Source of the DNA: Halichondria panicea
Taxonomy: Eukaryota; Porifera; Demospongiae; Suberitida; Halichondriidae
Direction of reading: 5' to 3'
Assembly: GCF_963675165.1 (NCBI RefSeq)
Contig: NC_087391.1
Location: forward strand, 5,364,126 to 5,428,125
Length of the DNA: 64,000 nucleotides
Shown: positions 34,018 to 46,800 of the stretch, piece after piece
Position numbering within the stretch: position 1 is the stretch's first letter
How the letters are laid out: each line of letters begins with the position of its first letter
Translations under genes and position numbers: made by a program
Notes under the pieces: model-generated
Told to the model about the DNA's origin: nothing
Database searches by the model: none
Seen by the model: only the letters and a program-made list of their open reading frames with translations

Positions 34018-35684
34018 CTAATCATCGTCGCCTTCAGTACTTTTTGTTTCAGGAGTTTCAGGAGAATCATCGCTAGGCTTGGCTTCAGCGGTTTCAGGAA
34101 CATTATCCTCTGGCTTAGGCTCTGCAGTTTCTGGAGCATCATCACTAGGCTTGGCTTCAGCGGTTTCAGGAACATTATCATCTGGCTTAGGCTCTGTAGT
34201 TTCTGGAGCATCACCACTTGGCTTAGGCTCAGGAGCGTCATCACTAGGCTTGGCTTCAACGGTTTCAGGAACATTATCATCTGGCTTAGGCTCTGTAGTT
34301 TCTGGAGCATCACCACTTGGCTTAGGCTCAGGAGCATCATCACTAGGCTTGGCTTCAGCAGTTTCAGGAACATCACCATCTGGCCTAGGCTCTGTAGTTT
34401 CTGGAGCATCATCACTTGGCTTAGGCTCAGGAGTGTCGTCACTAGGCTTGGCTTCAACGGTTTCAGGAACATCATCATCTGGCTTAGGCTGCTCTGCAGT
34501 TTCAGGGGCATCAGCAGAGGTCTTGTTTCGTGATTCAGGGGGGCCTAGGTAGCCAGGTGCCTTGGTAACAAGTCCAAACTCAATAATACTGTAACAGGTA
34601 TCAATGATTGACTTCTCAATAGGTCGTGGAGTCACACCAAGCTCATTCTTCATTCGTTCATTGCTCCATGTGTGCTTCTTATTAAGGCCAGGGTAGGTAG
34701 CTTTCACAGAATCATCGAAAAATTTCAGTCCCCACAAAATAAATTTGGGTACTGTACCTGTAGGGATGTTGTAACCTTGTGTCTGGAATTCATTCCTGAC
34801 AACAATGGCCAAATCTTTGAATGTGATAGTTCCACCATTGAGAATAAATCGTTTTCCGGCAGCAGATGGTGTGAACATAGCAGCAATTTCACCAGCAACC
34901 ACGTCCCGAACGTCAACAATTCCGAAGCAAATATTTGGTACGGCAGGCACTTTACGCTCAAGGAGCATCGTACCAACCGAAGCAGTTCCACTACCAGATG
35001 CAGCACTCAGTAGAGGTCCTTGGATATAACCAGGATTGACAACAACCAGCTCAAATTTCTTGCCTTCTTCAAGTTTATCGACAAAATCCCTACCAGCTCG
35101 TTCTGCTTTCAGTTTGCTCTTCTCATACGGTGCACAAGAATCTTCAACCGACCAGTCCTCTTCAGTGTAGTTATAATCATCAGCATATCCTGGGATACCT
35201 CCCATACCACAAGAGACAGCTGCAACAGAGCTAGTCAAAACCACACGTTTCACAGTTCCACTCTCAGCACAAGCTGCAAGGACGTTCACAACACCACCGA
35301 CAGCTTCAGCAACAATCACACTTTCGTCGATTTTTTTTCCAACAGGGAAAGGAGACGCCACATGGAAAACATAGGTGCATCCTTCGACAGCAGGTCCCCA
35401 GCAATCTTTATCGTTGAGATTAGCATTAATCAATTCCAAAGGATATTTTGCATCAGGGACCAATTCAAGGAGAGGCTTGACCTGCAAGAAAAAAGATTGC
35501 ATGTAGTTAGCTTGTAGTTGCTAAGTTTGTAGTTAAATATAAATACCTTCTCTTCTTTGCTCTTGTCCCTAACAGTGCCTCTCACTCTGTACTCTCCCTT
35601 CTCCAGGAGCTCCTTGATCAGCCATGTAGACACAAACCCTGAGGCACCAGTCACCAAAACTAAAGGGGGAGCACACTCGGCCAT
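34018..35684 (-). CDS. Dihydroflavonol-reductase-like oxidoreductase, tandem copy 4, with acidic repeat tail
   Basis: Two exons, 35547-35684 and 34018-35481, give 533 residues. The enzyme part is complete: LVTGASGFVSTWL, VVLTSSVAAVSCG and the catalytic APYEKSK. After about residue 360 a 170-residue tail of acidic Pro-rich repeats follows, period about 33 residues, built from KPSDDAPE, PKPDDNVPET and similar blocks. No signal peptide, membrane segment or retention signal is seen, so location is unknown. The tail resembles disordered linkers and is absent from the three sister genes. Divergent from EIF1AD with about 212 bp between starts. Confidence 0.85.
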
Positions 35685-35896
35685 TATTAAATTAGGTCCA
35701 CTACCGGTATTCATTGTCTTTGAGTAAGTGCGCATGTGCAATGTGGGCGTGAGCCGGTGTTTGTGATAACGATTTTTCTCTAAATAAAAATAGTTCTGTA
35801 GGCTAAATGGAGACCACGCCTTTTATACATATGAAGGGCGTGGTCTCAAGTTTATGAGGAGAAAAATATTAATGGGTTCTAAACAATTGTGATCAG

Positions 35897-36548
35897 ATGT
35901 CCAAGGCAACCAAGAGAAAGCATGTCACTAAGGAGGTCCTAGAAGAGTATGCATCTCCAGTGGGAAATCAGAGTATAGTCAAGGTAGAGAAAGAGTATCA
36001 ATCAATTGATGAGTGTTTAATATCACATGACCTCACTGCCAGGTGGTCGGTGGACGAGGTAACAACTTGCACGAGGTGGAAACCGTGGACGGAGAATCCT
36101 ACCTTGTATCAATGCCCACTAAATTCCGAAGAAATGTGTGGATAAAGAGAGGTAGGTATATATTTTTATTCATTCATTAATAATCATTTCCTCATGTGTA
36201 GGAGACTTCGTTATCGTGGAACCTATTGGTGAAGGGGTGAGAGTTCAAGCGGAAATTATTAATATTTTGTACCCTAAGCAAATTAAGGAGCTCGTTAAAG
36301 ATGGTGTATGGTGAGTTTCATCTATGTAACTGCATTATGGTATATATTGATGATGTAATATGATGTCACTACAATTATGCAGGCCAGCAAAGTTTGCTCG
36401 TACTCCGTCCCCCCCACAAGTGCCCCCATCACGACACTCAGAGGAATCATCGGATGATTATGACGACGAGTTGTTTGTGAACACTAATAGACCTTGTGTT
36501 GAGAGCGATGACACAGACTCTGAATCAGACAGCAACAATGAATCATAA
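35897..36548 (+). CDS. EIF1AD: eIF1A domain-containing protein (EIF1AD)
   Basis: Four exons, 35897-35983, 36043-36151, 36202-36310 and 36383-36548, sum to 471 nt, 156 residues (human 165). Starts [15 protein letters not shown] (human MSQATKRKHVVKEVL), then [20 protein letters not shown] and [13 protein letters not shown], the OB-fold of the eIF1A family, and an acidic tail with [10 protein letters not shown] like human DLFVNTNRR. Human EIF1AD acts in 40S ribosomal subunit maturation. The intron-1 acceptor at 36042 is required for the conserved junction; reading through it gives a frameshifted product. TYW5 begins 125 bp downstream in the same direction. Confidence 0.95.
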
Positions 36549-36673
36549 TTTTTGTGCGTTTTATGTGTTTCTGGTGATCCATCTGCGACTATAATTTTCT
36601 ATAATTTTTTCTGGTTGTGACCTAACAACACTGCATGTACTCTGACCTGTGTGCTCTACTTGAAATGATAATA

Positions 36674-37723
36674 ATGTCACATGTGTCAGAAGTGGCTGAG
36701 TTCCAGAGCTGCAGTTGTGATACCTTCCAAGCTGCTATCTACCCCCTCAATCAGCCTGCTCTTCTCAAGGGCCTAGACTTGGGACCTGCCCTGAAGCTAT
36801 GGAGATCTCCCGACTACCTGGCCTCGCGTGTTGGGCCCAAACCAGTCAAAATACACGTCAGCCAATCTCCGAAAATGGATTTTGTGTCTAAAAATTTCCT
36901 CTACAGGTGATATTTTTGATCGTATTTTATAATTGTGATATTTGTATCCTCCTCCAGGACGCTGCCGTTTGATGAGCTGGTACACAGATGCAGTGACCCG
37001 GGACAGAAGAAAGAATACTTTGTCAGTCCAGTATGTTTTAAAATTGCTATTTTATTTAAAATTAATATATTTATCCCCCAGGACGAGGTCTATTATTTAA
37101 GAGCTGTGGGTGACAATCCACGTAAGGATATTGCAAACTTCACCACCGACTACCCGTCTCTAGTCTCTGACTTGATTCTACCGCAATTCTTCCCTGAGGA
37201 CAAATTATTCTCCTCTGTGTTGCGAGTGGCATCACCTGGTCTGCAATTATGGACACATTACGATGTCATGGATAATTTATTGGTTCAGATAGTCGGACGC
37301 AAACGTGTGGTGCTATTCCCTCCGTCAGCGCTTGAAGATCTCTACCTGAAGGGAGACAAATCAACGGTGGTTGATATCGATACTCCAGACTTGGAGCACT
37401 TCCCAAGATTCTCAAATGCTGAGAGATTTGAGTGCGAGATGTCTCCCGGCGATGTCCTCTTTATTCCTGCACTGTGGTTCCACAACGTCACCTCTCTGGG
37501 GTATAGCGTCGCCGTGAATAGTTTCTGGAGAGGCCTAGACGATAAGTTTTACGATAGCAAAGACACGTACGGGAACAAGGATCCCCCGCAAGTACAGAGA
37601 GCACTACAAATGGTAGACAAAGCCATGGGATTATTAGCAGACCTGCCTGACTCATTCAGAGAGTTCTACTGCCAGAGACTCATCACAAGAGCAAAGGACA
37701 AAATGACCAATAATGTTGATTAA
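36674..37723 (+). CDS. TYW5: tRNA wybutosine-synthesizing protein 5 (JmjC hydroxylase)
   Basis: Three exons, 36674-36906, 36958-37030 and 37082-37723, sum to 948 nt, 315 residues, the same as human TYW5. KIHVSQSPKMDFVSKNF, TLPFDELV and YYLRAVGDNPRKD align throughout. The JmjC Fe(II) ligands are in LQLWTHYDVMDNLLVQ (His-x-Asp) and the later His in FIPALWFHNVTS. TYW5 hydroxylates the wybutosine base at position 37 of phenylalanine tRNA. In-frame ATGs also occur at 36635 and 36665; 36674 is chosen because it gives a leader like the human one. Confidence 0.94.
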
Positions 37724-37867
37724 TAATTATTCTTGTGCAGCAACTGTATCATTAATTTTGTTCACATTCAATTTGTGTAATGACCTTTAATGTGTAAATA
37801 CTTAGGATGATATAGCAATCAATAATGTATAATGGCGTGTGTAGAAATAATTGTCTATTCACAATAA

Positions 37868-40800
37868 TCAGTCTATGTCCATATGATTCTCCTCTTGAGT
37901 GGGTGTGTCTTCACTAGCCTCATCAGGGGTGGGTGTGTCCACTGCAGTGACAGTGATGGGTGTGTCACTGGTAGACTCTTGAGTGGGTGTGTCATCAGTA
38001 CTGGTGGGCGTGGCATCATCAGTCATATCCTGAGTGGTGGTAGTATCGTCAGTAGAAGCATCCTGTGTGGGTGTGGTAATACTTGCATCCACATCCTGTG
38101 TGGGCGTGGCACTACCCTCATCCTCCATAGCACCAGGTGCTGGGGATGTGTTATCAACAACAGTAGGCGTGGCATCAATAGTCATATCCTGTGTGGGCGT
38201 GACACTACCATCATCCTCCACAGGTGTGGGCGTGGCACCATCTTTAGCCGTGTCCTCTGAGACAGACTCTGCATTTGCCTTGTCAGCAGCTTCCTTAATC
38301 AAACGTTCCTCCAATTCCTCAGCTTCTCTCTATAAATAGTCGAAATACAATATTACCATCAACCACAACTCACAGTCGCATAGCTATAGAAGCCTAAGTA
38401 GCTATGGAACTCTATACATACAGCTTCACCACTAAATGCCATTGTGGACGCACCTGTTGGTTTTGCTGCCTGAGGGCTTCCAGTCTCATGCTGTAGTCCT
38501 GGTACACAAAGTGGGCCATCTGTTGCATCTCTGCCACCACAAACACTTGAGACATATCGACATGCTCCTCTGCCCTCCTCTCTGTTGGGCATGTCTCTGA
38601 GGGCATCAGGTGAAGCTGAGTGGGCCGATTGAGCAGCTGCCCATCAGAATAATGAACAGAGAATAATGAACAGAGAATAATGAACAGTTAAGCCTCAGAT
38701 TTTATATACAGAAATAATTATTATACGACCGAGGTATTATGTACTACAAGAGCAATGCAAGAATACTATAGCTTAAAATAAAACCATACAGGTACCACTG
38801 TTATTTTTGATTTGATTATAATCACTTAAAAGTAGCCAAACAATTACATGTACTGCACATACATGTAATATTATGTGTATTGTACAGATTAGTCTTTGCC
38901 TACCAAAGATTCGTAGAAAGAACCCACCCACTCACTCACCAGTCTGAAAGCAGGTTGTAACTCAGTGCAAGTATTGAAGAGCCCCACTCTGGCAAACACG
39001 TAGAGGCCGAGCCGAGCTCTGGACATAGCCACCACCAGACGCCTCACATCTCTCAGGTGACCCACGTGTTTGGTACGCACTAGGGATAAGATGATGTAGT
39101 CGTTCTGTTGACCTTGGTAGCGATCCACTGTGGTTACCTGAGGGGGGAGGGGGGGGAGTGAAAGACCGACCATGGATAGACTGGACGTACTGTATGCATC
39201 AATGCTTATAATAACAACAAGACAAGTGAAGTAAACTCCTGTGAAGAACTACATTCACTAGACACTCATAATATTTTTTGGTAAAAAAAAAAATACCATT
39301 GTCTCTACTATTTCTAGCCCACCTTGTCGGGCATACCAAACACGGGGTTGCTAGCACAACGCTTGGCCAGGACGTCGCGTATCAAGTGCTTCTGTCCATT
39401 GTAAGTGGTGAGAATGGTGATCTTGTGCGGAGGGTAGCCTAGCAACCGCATGTACATAAACAGGGACACGACATACTCAGCCTCGGCAAGATTCTACAGG
39501 AAATGGGTGTGGTCAAATGGTGTACGTGTCACACACATGCATTATGGAAAACAGTTGTAGATTTCACAGAACCTGATAAAAGTGAGGGGTCGGTGCAGAC
39601 TCTCCGACTCCATTGAAGTCTCCCACATCAATCAGCTGGTAGTCGAACCTGAACCCTGGGTTAGCAACCTGCACACCAAGTTATGAGAAGATATACCAAC
39701 AAGATAACAGTTGCTTAATTATAAGCCCACTGACAACACCACAAAGCAAAACAAGTACAGTAGTGTACAGGTGGATAGCCTGGATCACAGGCCCTGGGTC
39801 TTCCTCCCTTCCTCGGCAGCCTGGGATCCAGGCAAACAGGTAGTCTAGAAGTACAATTACTGCATAACAAATGGGTGGCAAATATTACGGTGTGGTAGCC
39901 AGGCTAGGAGTGAATTAGAGCTAAATATTACGGTGTGGTAGCCAGGCTAGGAGTGAATTAGAGCAAACTTGAATACATGTACACAAGATCACCTGGTACT
40001 CGGGAGATGCAAGGACATGAGGAAGGTTGTCCAGCTGAGCATAGCGCCATTGGTAGAGGGAGCAGAGGGACGGGCGGGCTCTCCCCTGAGCGTCTAGTTG
40101 GATCGTAGGTACACCCAATCGCACAAACCGGGCAAACAAACTCTGCTCCATATTAGAGAACTTCTGGAAGGCCATGTTCTTGATAACAGGAGGCAGCTGA
40201 GAGAAGGGAGGGGAGGGGGGTTGATTTATATTCATACGAAAATGGATACCGTACGTGAGTCATAACCATAGAGCTATCAAAGTGCTACAAAATTTGGATA
40301 ATTATAACGTAGGCATTCAAGTTATACAAATTATAGATTGTGGTTAGGGAGCCACGTGGATACCTGGTGATGGTCTCCAATGAGTATGACTCTCTTGAGG
40401 CGACTGTAGCCGTCCTGAGGGTTCTGTAGCATGAGAGGAACAAACGTCTCCACCTCCAGTATCTGAGCAGACTCCTCCATCAGCACGTTGTCATACTGGG
40501 GGGGGGGGGGAGGGCACGGTATATTGGGTACAATGCCCTTTCAACAAATGGCATAGAATATGATTTAGTGGGGAGATAATAGTTATATAGATTTCCATTG
40601 TGTGAAATACTATAGACAAGTACCAGTAACAGGGCGACTGTAAGAGCTTCGGTATGCATGATCCTTAATAGATATTTAACAATGCTTCCCCCTAGCTGCC
40701 CTACTGTATGTGCTGGACACACACACCTTGAAGGCCAGGTCCACTAGGTCCTTCCTCTTGAGGGCTGCATGGGTGCACGTCATGGCGATTATCTTGGCTT

Positions 40801-43800
40801 CTCTCACGAGGAGGTAGTTGATTCTGTCTCGTCCAGAGCGAAGCAACTCAAACGCTCGAAACTCCTACAAAATATCGATATGTACAGTAATAGTACATGC
40901 ACAAAAATAACTATATGAAAGCAGATCCTTGCCTCAAGTTGCTTAAAGATCTTCTTGATATGTCGGAAGCAACCCTGAAATAATGAAAACGAGCATAACA
41001 GTTAATCCCAGCACATGAGAGGAGATGCTTAATGTTATGTATAATACACACCTCTGCGATGTCCCAATCCTCGGCAAAGCTCCGCCCATTGAACAACGGC
41101 TGAGGAGCATTGGAGAAGTACTTGGTGAAGGGGAATTCCCCAGCAATGGCAGCCACACCCTCTTCCTATGAGGAGAGATTGTTCAATCACAGCTAACAAC
41201 TACTGCAACCATGTAACACTGCGGCAACCAAAAAAACGGTAGATTTTTTATGCTATAAGACTGGGTACCAGTTTAGTATCTATTATTATACGGAAGATTT
41301 CTGTGATCAACAATTGAATATGTACAGTATGTAAAATTTGCTATTATGAGTGAAATTACAGCCAGTAAAATATATTAGAAAACAACACTTTCCTTCATAC
41401 ACCCCAGAGCCTAATGTAGTTCACTTACTTTCTCTGTGAGTGGCTTGAGTTTGGTTGTGTACTTCTCCCAGCGTGCTAACACTTGATAGAGGAAGAAGTG
41501 GCCAGCTGTCTCGCACGTGTACGCCACGTCACCACTCACTCCTAGACTGTTCTGTAGTCTCTCCACCTCACGAAGCAGGTCTAGCCTCAGGGCAAGGATG
41601 AAGTTGACACGGCCGTAGCGACTGAAGTCCTTGTCAGTGGCCAACGACTCTTCACCGTGACCCAGACGCAGCAAGTGACGCTCGTCAATGTCTAGACACA
41701 TGATCTTCTCAAACAGCTGCAGGTACATGTATGGAGGGGGTGGGAGTTACATATGGACAGCTACATATGAACTGTGCTTAAACTGTTTCATCATAATCCC
41801 AAGCATGCCTGTGCAATACTACATTTACTCGTAAGATCTTATAACTTTGTACACTAAAATTTAGGCAATAATTATTGTAACCGAGTGATATCCGTGTAAA
41901 TCAAATGGCTTAATTGGTCTCTTTCAATCGCCATTAACTTGAGTTCCGTCGATCCAATTTCAATGATTTTCTGATTTTCTGAAAGAGACCTTTCAAATGA
42001 TACCATTTAAGTTTTTTATTTGAGATATGCTAATTTCAGCCCAATACCATGGATTATAGCCCATGGTCCAAAGGCAAAAAATGCCAAATTAGGGCCTGAA
42101 TCAAATTTATAATATTTTTGACATTGGATGAACGGTACTCAAGTTAATGGCTGTTGAAAGATGTTCCCCCTCCACAATTTAATCAATAGTTCGGGGACTC
42201 TTTCAGCTGCTATAACTTGAATTCTGCGGATCCAATGTCAAAAATTTTATGATTTTCTGAAAGCTCAGAAAAAGACCTTCAAATGGTGTCATCAAACTTC
42301 GTATTTGAGAGATAAAAGTATTTGCCAATTTGGCGATACCATGGATTATAGCCCATGGTCCGAGGCCGAAAAATGTCAAATTTAGGCTCCGAAGAAGTTT
42401 TGGATTGAAACATATCATTTGAAAGGTCTCTTTCTATGCTTTCAGAAAATTAGAATATTTTTGACATTGGATGAACGGTACTCAAGTTAATGGCTGTTGA
42501 AAGATGTTCCCCCTCCACAATTTAATCAATGGTTCGGGGACTCTTTCAGCTGCTATAACTTGAATTCTGTGGATCCAATGTCAAAAATTTTATGATTTTC
42601 TGAAAGCTCAGAAAAAGACCTTTCAAATGGTGTCATCAAACTTCGTATTTGAGAGATAAAAGTATTTGCCAATTTGGCGATACCATGGATTATAAGCCCA
42701 TGGTCCGAGGCCGAAAAATGTCAAATTTAGGCTCCGAAGAAGTTTTGGGATTTTTAACACATCATTTGAAAGGTCTCATTCTAAGCTTTCAGAAAATCAT
42801 AAAAATTTTGAAATTGGATCATCAGAACTAAAGTTATGGCTGTTGAAAGATGTTCAACTACATGACCGTACATGTATCACGTACTGTCCCCCGGCCATAA
42901 TAATCTATACAGCACCTGATTGAGAGCTTGGTTAGAGTGGGTGACTAGCAGTGTCCTCTGGTCGGGGAAGTTGTGATACAGGTTAGAGATAATCTGCACA
43001 GCAACGTCTGTTTTGCCAGTACCCGGTGGACCCACCACCATCGTGAGGCCAGGCTGCATACCGCTGCGGATAGCCTCCACTTGAGTGGGCGTGAACGGCA
43101 CTGTGTTCCTGTGGAGGGGGTGGAGTGTGGGAGGGGGTGGAGTGTGGTGTGTGTGTGTGTGATGTGTGGAGGGTGGTGCTCACTTCTTGGGCACGTTGTA
43201 GGGATAAGGTCCTCTGTTTGGAATCGTATAAGGTTTCACTTGGATAACTGATGACTCAGCACTCTTAGCAGCACGAGAACGCTTCTTGCCAACCTTCACC
43301 ACAGGTGTTGGAAACTCAAGTCTACACATATAAATAACATAATAATAAAAAAAACTTAGTTACAAGAGTCTTACATGAAAGGAGGGACAGGGGCCTCCTC
43401 GCCAACAACCTGCATTATAATAGAGAACATTTAATAGCCACACCCATTTCCACATCTAGCCACACCCACCTCAACGCTCATGCTAGGGAAAGAATCTTTG
43501 ACATGTTGCACTGAGAGAAAAGTGTCATTGAAGTTGAGCTCTGTAACCTGATTGGTCAGATTGGTGTAGTTAGCGGAGGCAGGATCACCGTAACCAAGGA
43601 AGGTGTCATGAATCCAGTCTGGCACGAGACAGTTGGTGTTCATCAGGTCACGAATTGTCTCTAGAACAGCCTGTGCATGTAGGGGGGGGGGGGGGGGGGG
43701 AGGGCGTAATTATAGTGACATCACATTACATCATCAGTATAATTATAAGCTATAAACATGAAACATAATTATACTCTACAATAAGAAGAGTGAATTATGT

Positions 43801-46800
43801 ACCTTGAAGTTGTTCTCCTTTGGCTTCCTCCTCACAAACACGTTGAATGTCTCGTACACATCCTCCGCCCCCTCAACCAGCCGCCCCATATCACTCTGAT
43901 ACTGGTTCGTGTCCAACCACACTCGATACACTCGCTTCTTGCCCTCAAGCCGTGGGCGGGGCTCAGGACCCTCCTCTATCACCTGTAAAATCACCGGTTG
44001 TACAGTTATCCCAAAACGGTCTCAAAAATGACTTTTGCTTTGAACAGTCATAACTTTTGTTCTGTTGGTCCAATTTCAATGGCACCATGATTTTCCGAAA
44101 GCCCAGAAAAAGTTATATTAAAATTTAATGGTATATTTAGCTCAAAATTTTTGGTTGGACCTGATTTCGCACTTTTCCCCACCTATAGCCCACGCTTTTT
44201 TGTCAAAAACGGCCTCGAAAATAACTTTTGCTTTGAACAGTCATAACTTTTGTTCTGTTGGTCCAATTTCAATGGCACCATGATTTTCCGAAAGCCCAGA
44301 AAAAGTTATATTAAATGGTATATTTAGCTCAAAATTTTTGGTTGGACCTGATTTCGCACTTTTCCCCACCGCCCACGCTATTTTGTCAAAAACGGCCTCG
44401 AAAATGACTTTTGCTTTGAACAGTCATAACTTTTGTTCTGTTGGTCCAATTTCAATGGCACCATGATTTTCCGAAAGCCCAGAAAAAGTTATATTAAAAT
44501 TTAATGGTATATTTAGCTCAAAATTTTTGGTTGGACCTGATTTCGCACTTTTCCCCACCTATAGCCCACGCTTTTTTGTCAAAAACGGCCTCGAAAATAA
44601 CTTTTGCTTTGAACAGTCATAACTTTTGTTCTGTTGGTCCAATTTCAATGGCACCATGATTTTCCGAAAGCCCAGAAAAAGTTATATTAAATGGTATATT
44701 TAGCTCAAAATTTTTGGTTGGACCTGATTTCGCACTTTTCCCCACCGCCCACGCTATTTTGTCAAAAACGGCCTCGAAAATGACTTTTGCTTTGAACAGT
44801 CATAACTTTTGTTCTGTTGGTCCAATTTCAATGGCACCATGATTTTCCGAAAGCCCAGAAAAAGTTATATTAAATGGTATATTTAGTTCACAATTTTTGA
44901 TTTCGCACTTTTCCCCCACCGCCCACGCTATTTCGTCAAAAACGGCCTCGAAAATGACTTTTGCTTTGAACAGTCATAACTTTTGTTCTGTTGGTCCGAT
45001 TTCAATGGCACCATGATTTTCCGAAAGCCCAGAAAAAGTTATATTAAATGGTATATTTAGTTCACAATTTTTGATTTCGCACTTTTCCCCCACCTATAGC
45101 CCACGCTATTTTGTCAAAAACGGCCTCGAAAATGACTTTTGCTTTGAACAGTCATAACTTTTGTTCTGTTGGTCCAATTTCAATGGCACCATGATTTTCC
45201 GAAAGCCCAGAAAAAGTTATATTAAATGGTATATTTAGTTCACAATTTTTGATTTCGCACTTTTCCCCCACCTATAGCCCACGCTATTTTGTCAAAAACG
45301 GCCTCGAAAATGACTTTTGCTTTGAACAGTCATAACTTTTGTTCTGTTGGTCCAATTTCAATGGCACCATGATTTTCCGAAAGCCCAGAAAAAGTTTTAT
45401 TAAATGTTACTATATTTAGCTCACAGTTTCTAATTTTTGATCTATAGACCTAGTGTACCCATGAAATACCAACCTTCCCAGCTTCGTCCAGCATGCCCTC
45501 CATCTCACAGCCTCGCACGTACTCCAGACCAACTTGAGACACAAACGGTGCCGATGCATCGAAGCCTTCGTCTATACTCATCTTGGCTCGCACAGTCAGC
45601 AGAAAACACACGTCATGTTTACGAAGACCTGCACACACACACACACACAAACACACATTCTACATACATGTACCTTTACATCAGCATTCAGTAGCTACTT
45701 CATTTAGTCCTTATGCTATAATAGTCAATTGCAGTGTCTCACTTTCCCACTCATTCTTGACCCTATCCGCCACGTTAAGATCCACAGTGATATCGGCACG
45801 AACACGAGATGGTCTATTCTCTCCCACCTTCGGCTGACCCACCTCCACCACGGAGAAGGAACCAATGTGTAGGGCCATCCTTGCCCAGCCTGCAAACTGT
45901 GTGTCCCCCTCGGGTGTTACCCACGGCTTGAGACGAGTCACCACATCCTCCAGGTCCTCACGAATCTCATCTGATGAGAATAATATATGTACAGACAAAA
46001 TAAATACAGTATAAATATGAGAGCTGCAACAACAACTTAACTGGACATGGGAAATACAATACATTAATTTTTGTGATTCTATTTCACAAGTAACTGTATA
46101 CGAATAAAAACTAACAAAAATAAATAAGCTGGTCAATATATACGTGTGTAGATGTACACTAGCTTTTACAATGATGGACGCATATTTAGTTGTTATAGTA
46201 ACCCGGCCAGTACACAACTCACAGGTTGACTCAAGTCTAAAGAGCTCAAAGTTTCTGAGCAGGTAGTCATGGAGGGTGAGGAATTGGAGGTTGAGTTTAG
46301 GCAGAGCAAGGCAGGCTGTGAGTGGGTGTGTGTGTGTGTGTGTGTGTGGGTAGTGTGCTTAGTGGGTGTGTACTAGAGAAAAAGAAATGGAGCCAGTAGA
46401 GGGAATACAACAAAACACAAAAACACAAATCTTAGGGATGCCATTCTCTCCAGATCAGATAATGTACACAAGACACACACAAGTACGTTTACTACACATA
46501 ATATAACTGATTGAGTTAAAGAAAAGGGATAATGCTAGGACCAGTGGGTAAGGAGGGGGTGTGGTGTTCAGAGCCAACTCACTGTCTCCATCATAGAATT
46601 CTGATGGCACTATAGTCTCATCCCAGAGTATCTCCTCAGTGGGGTAGAGGGGGAGGTCGTTAATGGCCTCCAGTTGTGATGGACGACGCTCATGGTATGA
46701 AACCAGGATCTCCCGTAGCAACCGGGGGTCAGGGTTCACAGGAGGGGCAAGGTTCAAGTACTCTGCTATCTCTTGGAGAGTAGCCTCACTGAAAACAAAA

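Noticed and set aside
33997-34552. Long plus-strand open frames of 178 and 157 codons over the copy 4 tail
   Set aside because: They are antisense shadows of the Pro/Glu/Asp repeats; the repeat period and codon mix keep several frames open.
37883-38339. Plus-strand open frames opposite the AQR C-terminus
   Set aside because: Shadow of the repetitive TPTQ tail, no homology and no splice sites.
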